The notes under the pieces are model-generated. The model worked only from the letters and a program-made list of their open reading frames with translations. It was not told the DNA's origin and searched no databases. From assembly GCF_900090145.1 (NCBI RefSeq), contig NZ_FMHI01000002.1:484941-548940 (forward strand): a DNA stretch of 64,000 nucleotides. Reading direction: 5' to 3'. This document shows, piece after piece, positions 51,126 through 58,882 of this stretch. The stretch's first letter is position 1, and every line of letters starts with the position of its first letter. The DNA comes from Streptomyces sp. WMMB 322. Its GTDB lineage: Bacteria > Actinomycetota > Actinomycetes > Streptomycetales > Streptomycetaceae. The translations under genes were made by a program, and so were the position numbers.

Positions 51126-52094
51126 ATGTCAATGGAAGTCGAGAGGCTGCCGGTCGAGCGGTCCGAGTTCCGTACGACGGACCCGGGAGCCGCGGAAGTC
51201 ATGAGCGCCGAGATGTACGGCGCCTTCCGGCCGAGGTACGGCTCGACTGACGAGTTCATATTCGACGGGCGTCGTACGACCGCCGGGGAGATGAGCCTGG
51301 ACCATCTCACGCACTCGGCCATGAGCATCGAATGCGCCCCTCTGGACTACTTGATGTTCGTCGTCGTCAGGGACGGCACGGTCACCGTGACCTCCGGCGA
51401 CATCGAGACGAGGCTGCGTACCGGGGACACCGCGGTCTGGCCCCCCGGGGTTCCCCTGACGATCAGCTGGGACCGCCTCAGCAAGGAAGTCATCTCGGTT
51501 CCGTTCCAGGCAGCCGAGGAGGCGGCAGCCGAGTACGGGGCCGAGGGCGGATTCGACTTCGTCGGAACGACACCCGTCTCACCGGCGATGGACAGGTTCT
51601 GGCGTTCCACGGTCGGATTCGTCGCCAGTCAGCTGGAGTCCTCCGACAGTCCGCTGGCCGAGCCACTGGTCTACTCGCGGGCTCTCAAGCTGCTCGGTAC
51701 GGCGGCAGTCAAGGCGTTCCCGAACAGCACGATGACGTCCGACTACCAGCCCGGTCCCGGTCAGATGGCGCCGGCGCTGCTGCGCCGAGCGGCCGCCTTC
51801 ATGGAGATGAACGCCGAGCGGCCCCTCACCCTGACCGACGTCGCCGCGGCGGTGTCCGTCTCCCCGCGCTCGCTGCACCAAGGGTTCCTCCTTCAGTACG
51901 GGACGAGCCCGATGGGTTACCTGCGTCGCATCCGCCTCGAACGCGCACATCGCGACCTGCAGTTCACCGACCCCGCCATGGGTGCGTCGGTCGGCTCCGT
52001 CGCCGCCCGCTGGGGCTTCCCGAACCCCTCGAAGTTCTCCGACACGTACCGGGACGCGTTCGGGCAGCTGCCCGGTCACACGCTGTACTCCTGA
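51126..52094 (+). CDS. AraC-family transcriptional regulator
   Basis: A 322-residue regulator. The N-terminal 180 residues form an AraC-binding-like sensor domain (TSGDIETRLRTGDTAVWPPGVPLTISW). The C-terminal double helix-turn-helix is RPLTLTDVAAAVSVSPRSLHQGFLLQYGTSPMGYLRRIRLERAHRDL then WGFPNPSKFSDTYRDAFGQLPG. ATG at 51126 follows GGAGG by five bases. Targets are unknown; the divergent membrane protein gene is the nearest candidate. Confidence 0.88.
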   Translation: MSMEVERLPVERSEFRTTDPGAAEVMSAEMYGAFRPRYGSTDEFIFDGRRTTAGEMSLDHLTHSAMSIECAPLDYLMFVVVRDGTVTVTSGDIETRLRTGDTAVWPPGVPLTISWDRLSKEVISVPFQAAEEAAAEYGAEGGFDFVGTTPVSPAMDRFWRSTVGFVASQLESSDSPLAEPLVYSRALKLLGTAAVKAFPNSTMTSDYQPGPGQMAPALLRRAAAFMEMNAERPLTLTDVAAAVSVSPRSLHQGFLLQYGTSPMGYLRRIRLERAHRDLQFTDPAMGASVGSVAARWGFPNPSKFSDTYRDAFGQLPGHTLYS

Positions 52095-52408
52095 TCGCGG
52101 TCGGACAAGGCGTCGGACGGCGCTCACACAGGCCGTCCGGTGCCGGTCGGACAGGGCGGTCGGACCCCGCGGTCGGACCGGGCGCTTCTCACCGGATGCC
52201 GGGTGCTTCCCCGCCGTGCGGATCCGCACCGCGGATGCACTGCACCGCGTCTCCGCCGTGGCCGTGCCGGACCAGGACTCCCCGTGCTGCCGGCATGCGT
52301 CAGCCGGGCCGGGGACGTCCCGCGGCCAGGGAGGCCGCCGGTCCGGCCCGCGCTCAGTGAGTCCGGGTTCAGTCAGGTTCAGCCGGCCCGGGTTCAGTCC
52401 GCTCCCGC
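52095..52408. other. Intergenic region between convergent genes
   Basis: Holds a palindrome GTGCGGATCCGCAC (about 52216) that could form a terminator stem, and GGTTCAGTC/GGTTCAGCC repeats at 52366-52398. No gene is seen. Confidence 0.45.
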
Positions 52409-52753
52409 TTACGGCGGGTAGAAGGTGATCAAGGTGACGCTCCCGTCCGGGGCGACGAGCCGGACGGCAGGTTCCGGTACGTCTTCGCCGGTGACCTGGA
52501 CCTGCTTCGGGTGCGCCACCATGTGCCGCATCACAACCGGGTAGCGCGGCGGCTCACCGCCGACGGCGACGATCACCACGTCGTCCTTCGGGTCGTACGA
52601 GAGCGAGGAGAACGGCAGCCGCTCGGCCTCGTACTGGTGGCCGATCGACGGGTCCAGCACCTCGATGCTGACGCGTTCTCCCTGATGCTCGGCGTCGAAT
52701 GCGTCGAGTGCGGACCGCCACTCCTTGCGGTGGAGCGTGGAGGTGGAAGCCAT
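52409..52753 (-). CDS. DUF5335 family protein
   Basis: A 114-residue protein with the pattern WRSALDAFDAEHQGERVSIEVLD, PFSSLSYDPKDDVVIVAVGG and VMRHMVAHPKQVQV, which matches DUF5335, a family of unknown function in actinomycetes and other soil bacteria. ATG at 52753 follows GGGAGGG. A longer frame upstream has no conserved content. The stop is TAA, unusual in this DNA. Confidence 0.8.
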   Translation of the reverse strand: MASTSTLHRKEWRSALDAFDAEHQGERVSIEVLDPSIGHQYEAERLPFSSLSYDPKDDVVIVAVGGEPPRYPVVMRHMVAHPKQVQVTGEDVPEPAVRLVAPDGSVTLITFYPP

Positions 52754-53022
52754 GCCGGCCCTCCCGCTGAGGTGGTTCCGGTGAAGTGCTCTCCACGCCC
52801 ACAGTGCCCCTCGGCACCACCCCCGGCCATGGCCCGGCAGGTCCAAAGCGCCGGTCGGCGCCTGCCCCGCCGGGCCCAGGCCGGGGCCTCGCGCTGCCGC
52901 CGGGTGGCTGTCCCCGGGGAGGGAGGACGCTGCCGGGAGGAGCCGGGGCGGGTACGCGACCGGACTCCTGCCGCTGCGGCACCGCGTCGGGCGGAGCGAG
53001 GTCTCCCGACCGCCGCGGCGGT

Positions 53023-53112
53023 GTCAGCAGGCCGGGCGAGCCTCTCGCGGCCCGTTACGTCAGTCGTTCAGCCGCGGCCCGTCACGTCAGCAGCCCGACG
53101 AGCCTGTCGCGG
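53023..53112. repeat. Composite duplication of a gene 3' end
   Basis: The last codons of the gene ending at 53082 (27 bases, 53086-53112) are copied at 53023-53050, and the stop-spanning CTGACGTGACGGGCC is copied as CTGACGTAACGGGCC about 27 bases downstream. This is read on the minus strand. Confidence 0.7.
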
Positions 53113-53873
53113 ACGCCGTCCCGGCCGTCCACCCGGTCCGGCACCAGCTGCTTCAGGTCGCGCGGATCCCGCGCGAGGACGTGCAGCCGCCCGTCGTCGC
53201 GCGCGAGGATCAGATCGGTACTGCCGGTCGCGACCTCCGCCGATCCCTGTGCGGTGAAGTGGGTGACGGTCACCAGCGCGGAACGTTCCGACGCGGCGAG
53301 CACGGCATCGGTGTCGATCGCCTCGTCGGGGTCCGCCAGGTGCCCCCGCGGCAACCAGTCGATGAGGACGCGGAGCGCCTCGTCGAGCTTGTGCAGGCCG
53401 ATCTGGTGGACGCCGAGCGCGTCGATGCGGACCATCAGGCAGATGTCCTCGGGCTGGGGAAGCACCAGGATCCGCCACGGCTCCCCCGGACCCGTACCGG
53501 TCGTACGGGCGTCGAGCACCGAACGTGCCCGACGCTGGAAGGCCACGATGATGCCCAGGTCGCCCCGGACCTGCACCTGCTCGCCGTCGGAGCCCGCAAG
53601 CAGCAGCTGGCGCGCCGCCAGCGAGCGGACGGCCTCGGCGAGCACCTCGTCCGACGGCCGCGCCTCCAGGAAGTCCACGATCGCGTCCACGGCTGTGAGC
53701 TCGGCGACCGTGTACGCACCGAGCAGCACCGGCCCCGTGTCCACGAGATGCAGCACGGCCGGGACCAGGCCCTCCGGGACGGACGCGTCGCCGATCTCCG
53801 CTTCCGCTTCCGGCCTCGGCTCACGGCCCGGCCCAGGTTCCGGTGCAGGCCCGTCGCGCTCCGCGTCGCTCAT
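53082..53873 (-). CDS. Unrecognised protein, second gene of a coupled pair
   Basis: A 263-residue soluble protein not assigned to any family. After an acidic, Pro-rich N-terminus come LVPAVLHLVDTGPVLLGAYTVAEL, an alpha-helical segment, a stretch of beta-strands (RILVLPQPEDICLMVRIDALGVHQIGLHKLDEAL), and a C-terminal block FTAQGSAEVATGSTDLILARDDGRLHVLARDP. The general two-layer layout faintly recalls EspG-type secretion chaperones, but I would not name it so. Its ATG at 53873 overlaps the stop of the preceding gene (ATGA), implying stoichiometric co-expression. Confidence 0.75.
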   Translation of the reverse strand: MSDAERDGPAPEPGPGREPRPEAEAEIGDASVPEGLVPAVLHLVDTGPVLLGAYTVAELTAVDAIVDFLEARPSDEVLAEAVRSLAARQLLLAGSDGEQVQVRGDLGIIVAFQRRARSVLDARTTGTGPGEPWRILVLPQPEDICLMVRIDALGVHQIGLHKLDEALRVLIDWLPRGHLADPDEAIDTDAVLAASERSALVTVTHFTAQGSAEVATGSTDLILARDDGRLHVLARDPRDLKQLVPDRVDGRDGVRDRLVGLLT

Positions 53874-54919
53874 GCTGCCCCTCTTTCCGGTCCCTCGGGC
53901 CTCTGCGGTTCCCCGGGGCTCTGCGGTTCCCCGGGGCTCTGCGGTTCCCCGGGGCTCTGCGGTTCCCCGGGCCTGTGCGATTCGTCCGGCCCTTCTCGTC
54001 CGTCCGGCGAGGCGGCCCCCTCCAGCCAGGCGCGTGCCGTCCTGGGCGGCCGGGGCTGCTCCCGCACGACCTCGGCTGCGCTGGGCGAGGGCGTCTCGGT
54101 GACCCACACCTCGGAACTGCCGAAGAGGCCCCGGCCGGCCCTGCCGGACAGCGACCGGCCCAGCTCCGCGGCCAGGTCCTCCCGGTCGGGAGGGGGAAAG
54201 CGGGACGCCAGGTCCTGGGACACGGCGGTCACATCGTCGTCCGTCTCGATCCGGCGCAGCGCCCGGGTCAGTGACCGTGCGACCGGAGGAGTCAGGGACG
54301 TGGGAACCGCCAGGACCGGCGACAGGTACATCGGGTACCGCTCCGTCATCCGTGACAGGCCCCAGGGCCCGACGTTGCTGCGGGTGACCCGGTAGACGAC
54401 GTAGTCCACGAGATGCCGCACGTCGTTCAGGCCGGGCAGCCTGCCCTTGCCGAAGGCGGCCGGGGTCTTCTCCAGCTGCACCCAGGTGCCCTGCGCCGTC
54501 CGGCCGTGCAGCTTCTCCCGTACGACCTGGCCGTGCATCCCGATGTCGGGATAGCGTGCCTTGTCGATGTCGCGGTGGTGGCTGGACAGCCGCGGCCGGC
54601 TGCCTCTGGCGGACCGCCAGTCCTCGTAGAGCCGCGGATCGTCGACCAGCACATGGCCGCCGCACAGCACGTCGTGCAGCTGCGGCACCTGCAGTCCCTT
54701 GCGCTCCAGATCGGCGAGGATCGACGCTTCCTCCGGGCTGAGGCGGCGGACCGCCGCCAAGAGGCCCTTCCGGTACGCGCCCGCCCGAGCGGTGAGCTCG
54801 ATCATGAGCCCGACCCGGCGGCGCTGCTCCTCGGCCGCACGGACCCGGACGGCCTGGGAAGCCGCCTTGCCGGAACGCCCGCCGCGCGAGGACGACGCCG
54901 ATGCGTGCTTGCGCTTCAC
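53870..54919 (-). CDS. Unrecognised protein, first gene of a coupled pair
   Basis: A 349-residue protein. The basic N-terminus (VKRKHASASSSRGGRSGKAA) is followed by a helical region (PEEASILADLERKGLQVPQLHDVL). The most striking block is HGRTAQGTWVQLEKTP ... DVRHLVDYVVYRVTRSNVGPWGLSRM, with regularly placed His, Gln, Asp, Tyr and Gly suggestive of a conserved enzymatic or binding site. Four GEPQSP repeats and an acidic tail end the protein. The GTG start at 54919 lacks a strong ribosome site, so the exact N-terminus is unsure. I do not recognise the family; polymorphic-toxin-like and cell-envelope roles are both possible. Confidence 0.7.
   Translation of the reverse strand: MKRKHASASSSRGGRSGKAASQAVRVRAAEEQRRRVGLMIELTARAGAYRKGLLAAVRRLSPEEASILADLERKGLQVPQLHDVLCGGHVLVDDPRLYEDWRSARGSRPRLSSHHRDIDKARYPDIGMHGQVVREKLHGRTAQGTWVQLEKTPAAFGKGRLPGLNDVRHLVDYVVYRVTRSNVGPWGLSRMTERYPMYLSPVLAVPTSLTPPVARSLTRALRRIETDDDVTAVSQDLASRFPPPDREDLAAELGRSLSGRAGRGLFGSSEVWVTETPSPSAAEVVREQPRPPRTARAWLEGAASPDGREGPDESHRPGEPQSPGEPQSPGEPQSPGEPQRPEGPERGAA
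53905..53972. repeat. 18-bp in-frame repeats encoding GEPQSP
   Basis: Units of CTCTGCGGTTCCCCGGGG recur four times in the 3' part of the first gene of the pair, keeping the frame and giving GEPQSP-type hexapeptides. Confidence 0.75.
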
Positions 54920-55273
54920 CCGGCCAGTACAGCACGGCGGACGGCGGCGCGCGCGGGCTCGTCTCGGCCTCCAAGTGGCCTCTGGCCTGGCCTTTTGCGT
55001 CCCGCTCGACGTCCGGCGCCGTCGCACGCCCGCCGGGGTCGCCGGCGGCAGTGATGGTTCGGACGGGTGGCTTCCCGCCCCCTGCACGTGCCGGAGCGTG
55101 TCCCGCCCGGTGAGGGTGCCGGGCGGGACGCCGGGCCCGCGCCGCTCGCCGGGACGGGCACAGGTGTCTTCGCTCGTCCAGGCGCCCCGGCCCCGCGTTC
55201 GACCGGCGCGGCCATTCGTCCGACCGGCGCGGCACCGGCACCGGCACCGGCACCGGGACCGCCTGCGGCTCGT
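54920..55273. other. Intergenic region with CACCGG hexamer repeat
   Basis: Contains the terminator at 55100-55129 and four GGCACC/CACCGG units at about 55230-55256. The promoter of the coupled pair should lie near 54920-55000, but no consensus is evident. Confidence 0.45.
55100..55129 (-). terminator. Terminator of the MBL-fold gene
   Basis: GTCCCGCCCGG pairs perfectly with CCGGGCGGGAC around an 8-base loop (TGAGGGTG). It stands between the MBL-fold gene and the coupled pair, all on the minus strand. Confidence 0.7.
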
Positions 55274-56143
55274 TCACCACCTCACGGCGGTGAAGTCGAC
55301 CGGGCGGGGGCGCAGTTGACCGGTCCGTTCCGCGAGGGCCCGCAGTCTGGCGGACATCTCACCGGCGGGGAGCAGCCGCCGGTCGCCGTGGCCCGGGAGG
55401 ATCCACTCGAAGCGCACCTGCGCGGCCGCTCTGGCCAGTGAGGCGGCCAACTCCTCGATGGAGTACCAGGTCACGCTCTCCGCCACCTCCAGATCGCCGG
55501 TGGAGCGCGACCAGTAGACACTGTCGCCGCTGAAGCCGTACCGGTCGTCCGCGAGGTAAAGCACGCTGCCCTCCGTATGGCCGGGCACCGGCAGGGCGGT
55601 GACCCCCTCGCCGATCTCCGTGGGCCCGAGTCCGCGGATCACCCGGTCCGCGTCCGGCGCCGCGTCGAGGTCTCCCTCGTGGATCCACAGCCGGGCGCCG
55701 AAGTGGTCGGCGTAGCGGCGGCCGTGCGCGGCGTGGTCGCGGTGGGTCAGCAGCACATCGGTGACGCGGCCCGACTCCTCGTAGCGTTCGGCCAGTTCAC
55801 GGCTCCAGCGCGGGGTGTCGATCATCATCAGCGTGCCGGACGCCCGCACGAGCAGGTACGAGTTGGCTCCCGCCGTCCGGCGTGAGTTGTGCCCGCAGAC
55901 GAACACCCTGTCGTCGAGTGCCATCGGGAACGGGTCGAGCGTTTCGTCGGGCCTGCCGGAGACCGGACGGATCGAACGCGTGGGGCAGGCGAAGACGGCG
56001 GCGTGCAGGCGCCGCATGTCTTCTTCGTCGCGCGGCGGGCGCAGGATCTGGGACCTTCCTCCTCTTTCACCGATGAGTCCGGGCGCGAACTGACGGGCTG
56101 CATCGCAGTTGGTGCAGCGGTCGTCCACGTACCAGCTGTCCAC
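55274..56143 (-). CDS. Ferredoxin-like/metallo-beta-lactamase fusion hydrolase
   Basis: A 289-residue protein. The first 60 residues, SWYVDDRCTNCDAARQFAPG ... AAVFACPTRSI, have the Cys-x2-Cys and Cys-Pro arrangement of a small ferredoxin-like domain with at least three possible Fe-S ligands. The MBL domain follows with LLTHRDHAAHGRRYAD (His-x-Asp-His), PVPGHTEGSVLYL, FSGDSVYW and WILPGHG. Such fusions are known in bacteria and plants; the substrate is unclear. The GTG at 56143 follows AAGGAG. Confidence 0.82.
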   Translation of the reverse strand: MDSWYVDDRCTNCDAARQFAPGLIGERGGRSQILRPPRDEEDMRRLHAAVFACPTRSIRPVSGRPDETLDPFPMALDDRVFVCGHNSRRTAGANSYLLVRASGTLMMIDTPRWSRELAERYEESGRVTDVLLTHRDHAAHGRRYADHFGARLWIHEGDLDAAPDADRVIRGLGPTEIGEGVTALPVPGHTEGSVLYLADDRYGFSGDSVYWSRSTGDLEVAESVTWYSIEELAASLARAAAQVRFEWILPGHGDRRLLPAGEMSARLRALAERTGQLRPRPVDFTAVRW

Positions 56144-56468
56144 GACAGGTCTCCTTCCGGCAGGGAACGCCCAGGTCCACGGGCGCCGGTTCAGGGATAA
56201 CCGCTCGCGGGGCGGAACCGACAGACCCCGCTGATCTGGTATTCCGGGACCGGGTGCGCTCTCCGTCGGGTCGGACAACGCCCCCTCGCAGACGAAGGCG
56301 CAGGCCGGCTCCGCCGCTCATGAACCTCGAGAGCCTGCGGCTGTTCGGGCTTCGCCGGGACGCACAGCCGTGCGAGGACCGCGGTGGGAGGCCGCGGTGA
56401 TCCGCGAGTCGGGTGCGGGCCACCGCGGCCCCGGGCAGCCGGTGCGCGTCCGGATGCTCCTGCGGATC
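56144..56468. other. Intergenic region, nothing recognised
   Basis: Upstream region of the MBL-fold gene and downstream region of the snapalysin gene. No gene, repeat array or clear promoter could be identified. Confidence 0.4.
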
Positions 56469-57032
56469 TCAGTCCTGGAAGACCAGCGTGCGCTGAGGGG
56501 CGGCCGAACCGGCGGCGCCCTGGGTGAAGTTCTCCTCGACCTCGGCCTTCTCCGACGCGTCGGGGTCGGCGTTGGTGCAGGAGACCCCGGCGCTGGACCC
56601 GGACATCAGGCTGGAGCACGGGCCGGGCTTCATGTCGGGCAGGCCGAGGATGTGGCCCAGTTCGTGCGAGGCGATGCGGGTGGTGTGGTAGCCCTGCTGC
56701 ACCGCCTCGCGGCCCATGTAGACGGTGCCGTTGCCGAGGCTGGTGGTGACGGCGCGGGGCCAGCCGTCGTCGGCGACGATGCGCACGTTGGCCTGCGCGC
56801 CGTCCGCCGCCTTCTCGAGGCGGACGGCCGTGACGCTGTCGTTCCACACCTTCACGCCGCTGTCGACCGCCTCGGCGAACTCGGCCGATCCGCTGGAGTC
56901 GTAGGTGAGGACCTTCGGTTCGGCGGCGCTCCGGGGTGATTCCGCCGGTGCGGCGGCTGCCTGGCCGCCGAGCAGGGCGACGACCGTCAGCGACCCGGCG
57001 AGGGCTGCTCTGGTGACATTACGGACAGACAC
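56469..57032 (-). CDS. snpA: Snapalysin family zinc metalloprotease
   Basis: A 187-residue secreted protease. Signal peptide at 1-28 (RAALAGSLTVVALLGGQAAAA), a short propeptide, then the mature enzyme with the metzincin-like zinc site SHELGHILGLPD (HExxHxxGxxD) and a Cys pair (PGPCSSLMSG and GVSCTNAD). The match with the Streptomyces small neutral protease SnpA is good in length and motif. GTG at 57032 follows AGGAGG. In known clusters a LysR activator (SnpR) is divergent; here the divergent gene is a deaminase instead. Confidence 0.9.
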   Translation of the reverse strand: MSVRNVTRAALAGSLTVVALLGGQAAAAPAESPRSAAEPKVLTYDSSGSAEFAEAVDSGVKVWNDSVTAVRLEKAADGAQANVRIVADDGWPRAVTTSLGNGTVYMGREAVQQGYHTTRIASHELGHILGLPDMKPGPCSSLMSGSSAGVSCTNADPDASEKAEVEENFTQGAAGSAAPQRTLVFQD

Positions 57033-57201
57033 ATCGGCCTCCTGGTGGGGGACAGAGCTCTGATGTTGGCGTGTACATGCCCCAGTTGGGTTCGGCGGAC
57101 TCCTGCGGGAGCCAAAGCGGCCGGTTCTCGCGCAGGCCCCGATCCGGGTGCGCCCGGAGGAGCGAGGACTTAGCATCCGCTGACGACCGCACCCTGGGGG
57201 C

Positions 57202-57684
57202 ATGACGATGGACGATGTCGAAATGCGGCACCTGCGCCGCTGCGTTGAACTGGCGACCGAGGCCCTGGAGGCGGGCGACGAGCCGTTCGGCTCCGTGCTC
57301 GCCGCCGCGGACGGCACGCCCCTGGCCGAGGACCGCAACCGCGTGGCCCTCGGCGACCGCACCCGCCACCCGGAGTTCGAGCTGGCACGCTGGGCCGCGG
57401 CGAACATGACCCCTGCCGAGCGGGCGACGGCGACCGTCTACACGTCGGGCGAGCACTGCCCGATGTGCGCCGCCGCGCACGGCTGGGTGGGTCTGGGCCG
57501 CATCGTCTACGTGAGCTCCTCCGAGCAACTGTCGGGCTGGCTCGCGGAATTGGGGGTTCCAGCGCCTCCCGTGCGGACGCTCCCCATCCAGGAGGTCGCC
57601 CCCGCAGTCGTGGTGGAAGGCCCGGTTCCCGAACTCGCCGAGGCCGTCCACGACTTGCACCGCCGCCTCCACGGCGCGCCCTGA
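57202..57684 (+). CDS. Nucleoside/nucleobase deaminase family protein
   Basis: A 160-residue zinc deaminase. The zinc and proton-shuttle motifs are RHPEFEL (His-x-x-Glu variant of HAE) and SGEHCPMCAAA (Cys-x2-Cys). VELATEALEAGDEPFGSVLAA near the start is typical of guanine/cytosine deaminases. The usual HAE is replaced by HPEFE, seen in a subset of the family. The exact base or pterin-like substrate is unknown. ATG at 57202, with a second ATG two codons later. Confidence 0.83.
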   Translation: MTMDDVEMRHLRRCVELATEALEAGDEPFGSVLAAADGTPLAEDRNRVALGDRTRHPEFELARWAAANMTPAERATATVYTSGEHCPMCAAAHGWVGLGRIVYVSSSEQLSGWLAELGVPAPPVRTLPIQEVAPAVVVEGPVPELAEAVHDLHRRLHGAP

Positions 57685-57755
57685 GAAACGACACCCGCTC
57701 CTGCGCGCCGAGCGCGCGGCGGCCGAACGGGCCGACCTCGGTGGGTGCGCGGGCA

Positions 57756-57930
57756 GTTGCCGGGGGCGCGCGTACCGCCGTCGATACCGCGCTGCCGCCC
57801 GTGCCGCGCTGCCGGGGGCGCGCGTACCGCCGCCGGTACCGCACTGCCGAGGGCTTGCCTACTGCCGCCCGCGCTGCACTGCCGCCGGCCCGCGTACCGC
57901 CGCCCGCCCCCGCGCTGCCGACGGCCCGCG
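57756..57930. repeat. Degenerate 52-bp repeat after the deaminase gene
   Basis: TGCCGGGGGCGCGCGTACCGCCG occurs at about 57758 and again 52 bases later, and two further decayed copies follow near 57842 and 57876. The interval to 57943 has no gene. Confidence 0.65.
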
Positions 57931-57943
57931 GGCGGCCGGTCGT

Positions 57944-58882
57944 TCACGGCAGGCGGCCCCGCAGTGCCCAGAAGGTGACGGCCACCGCGAGCCCGGCCAT
58001 GCCGAGGAGGAGAAGGGTCTCGACGAGCTGGATGGGCCAGAAGTGCGAAGCGGGATGGATCTGCATGATCTCGCGTGTGGCTTGGTCGGCGCCCGTCGAC
58101 CGCGCGTCCGGGACCTCGTACCGGAACTCCTGGGCGTCGTCGGGCATCCGGCCCCGCCAGTCCCAGCGGTCCTTCGGCCACAGCTCGGAGCGGAAGATGT
58201 CGCCGAGCAGCCGCACGAGGAGGGTGAGGCCGAACGCCGCGCCGAGAGCCGGCATCGCTCTCCCCGTCAGCAGCGCGACGAGCGTGCCGAGGGCCAGGGC
58301 GAGGAGTGCGTAGGCGAGAACGGCCGGCCCCATGGCGTTGAACATGCCGGACGCGTACCAGGGGTCGAGGAGGTTCTCCTCGCCCGAGAGCCACGCGAGG
58401 CGGAAGGCGAGCGCCATCGCTGCCGTGCCGGCCGCGATCAGCAGCGCCGCGAGGCCGAGCTTGACGGCGAGCCAGCGAAGGGGGCTGACCGACTGGGTCC
58501 ACAGGAGGTCGACCGTGCCCGCCTCGAAGTCGCCTCCGATGTACACACCGCCGGCGTAGGCGGCGACGGCGAACGGCACGCCCGCGATGAGGAAGGCCGT
58601 CAGGTCCATCAGACTCCGGTGGTCCCAGCCCGGGACGACGGCTGACCCCTCGGTGCAGAAGGCCTCGGCTTTCAGCTCCGTGCACAGCCTCTTCGCTTCG
58701 CGGATGTCCAAGCCCTCGAAGTGGAGCCAGACGGCACCGGCGACGACGAGGACCACGAACGTGATCCACACCCACAGCGCGACGCGGTGCACGCGCAGCA
58801 CCGTCCAGACCGTGCCGCGCGGCCGGAGGCGGGCGACCGGTTCCGGTGAGGCTTCGGTCGAGGTGACGTTCGGCGTGCTCAT
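57944..58882 (-). CDS. ABC-2 type transporter permease
   Basis: A 312-residue membrane subunit with six hydrophobic helices (first VALWVWITFVVLVVAGAVWL, last LVETLLLLGMAGLAVAVTFW) and a large external loop after helix 1. GGDFEAGTVDLLWTQSVSPLRWLAVK is the conserved cytoplasmic segment of ABC-2 permeases that contacts the ATPase. It is the third gene in an operon with ATGA overlap at 58879-58882. The transported compound is unknown; YtrA-regulated ABC exporters often respond to cell-wall antibiotics. Confidence 0.85.
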   Translation of the reverse strand: MSTPNVTSTEASPEPVARLRPRGTVWTVLRVHRVALWVWITFVVLVVAGAVWLHFEGLDIREAKRLCTELKAEAFCTEGSAVVPGWDHRSLMDLTAFLIAGVPFAVAAYAGGVYIGGDFEAGTVDLLWTQSVSPLRWLAVKLGLAALLIAAGTAAMALAFRLAWLSGEENLLDPWYASGMFNAMGPAVLAYALLALALGTLVALLTGRAMPALGAAFGLTLLVRLLGDIFRSELWPKDRWDWRGRMPDDAQEFRYEVPDARSTGADQATREIMQIHPASHFWPIQLVETLLLLGMAGLAVAVTFWALRGRLP

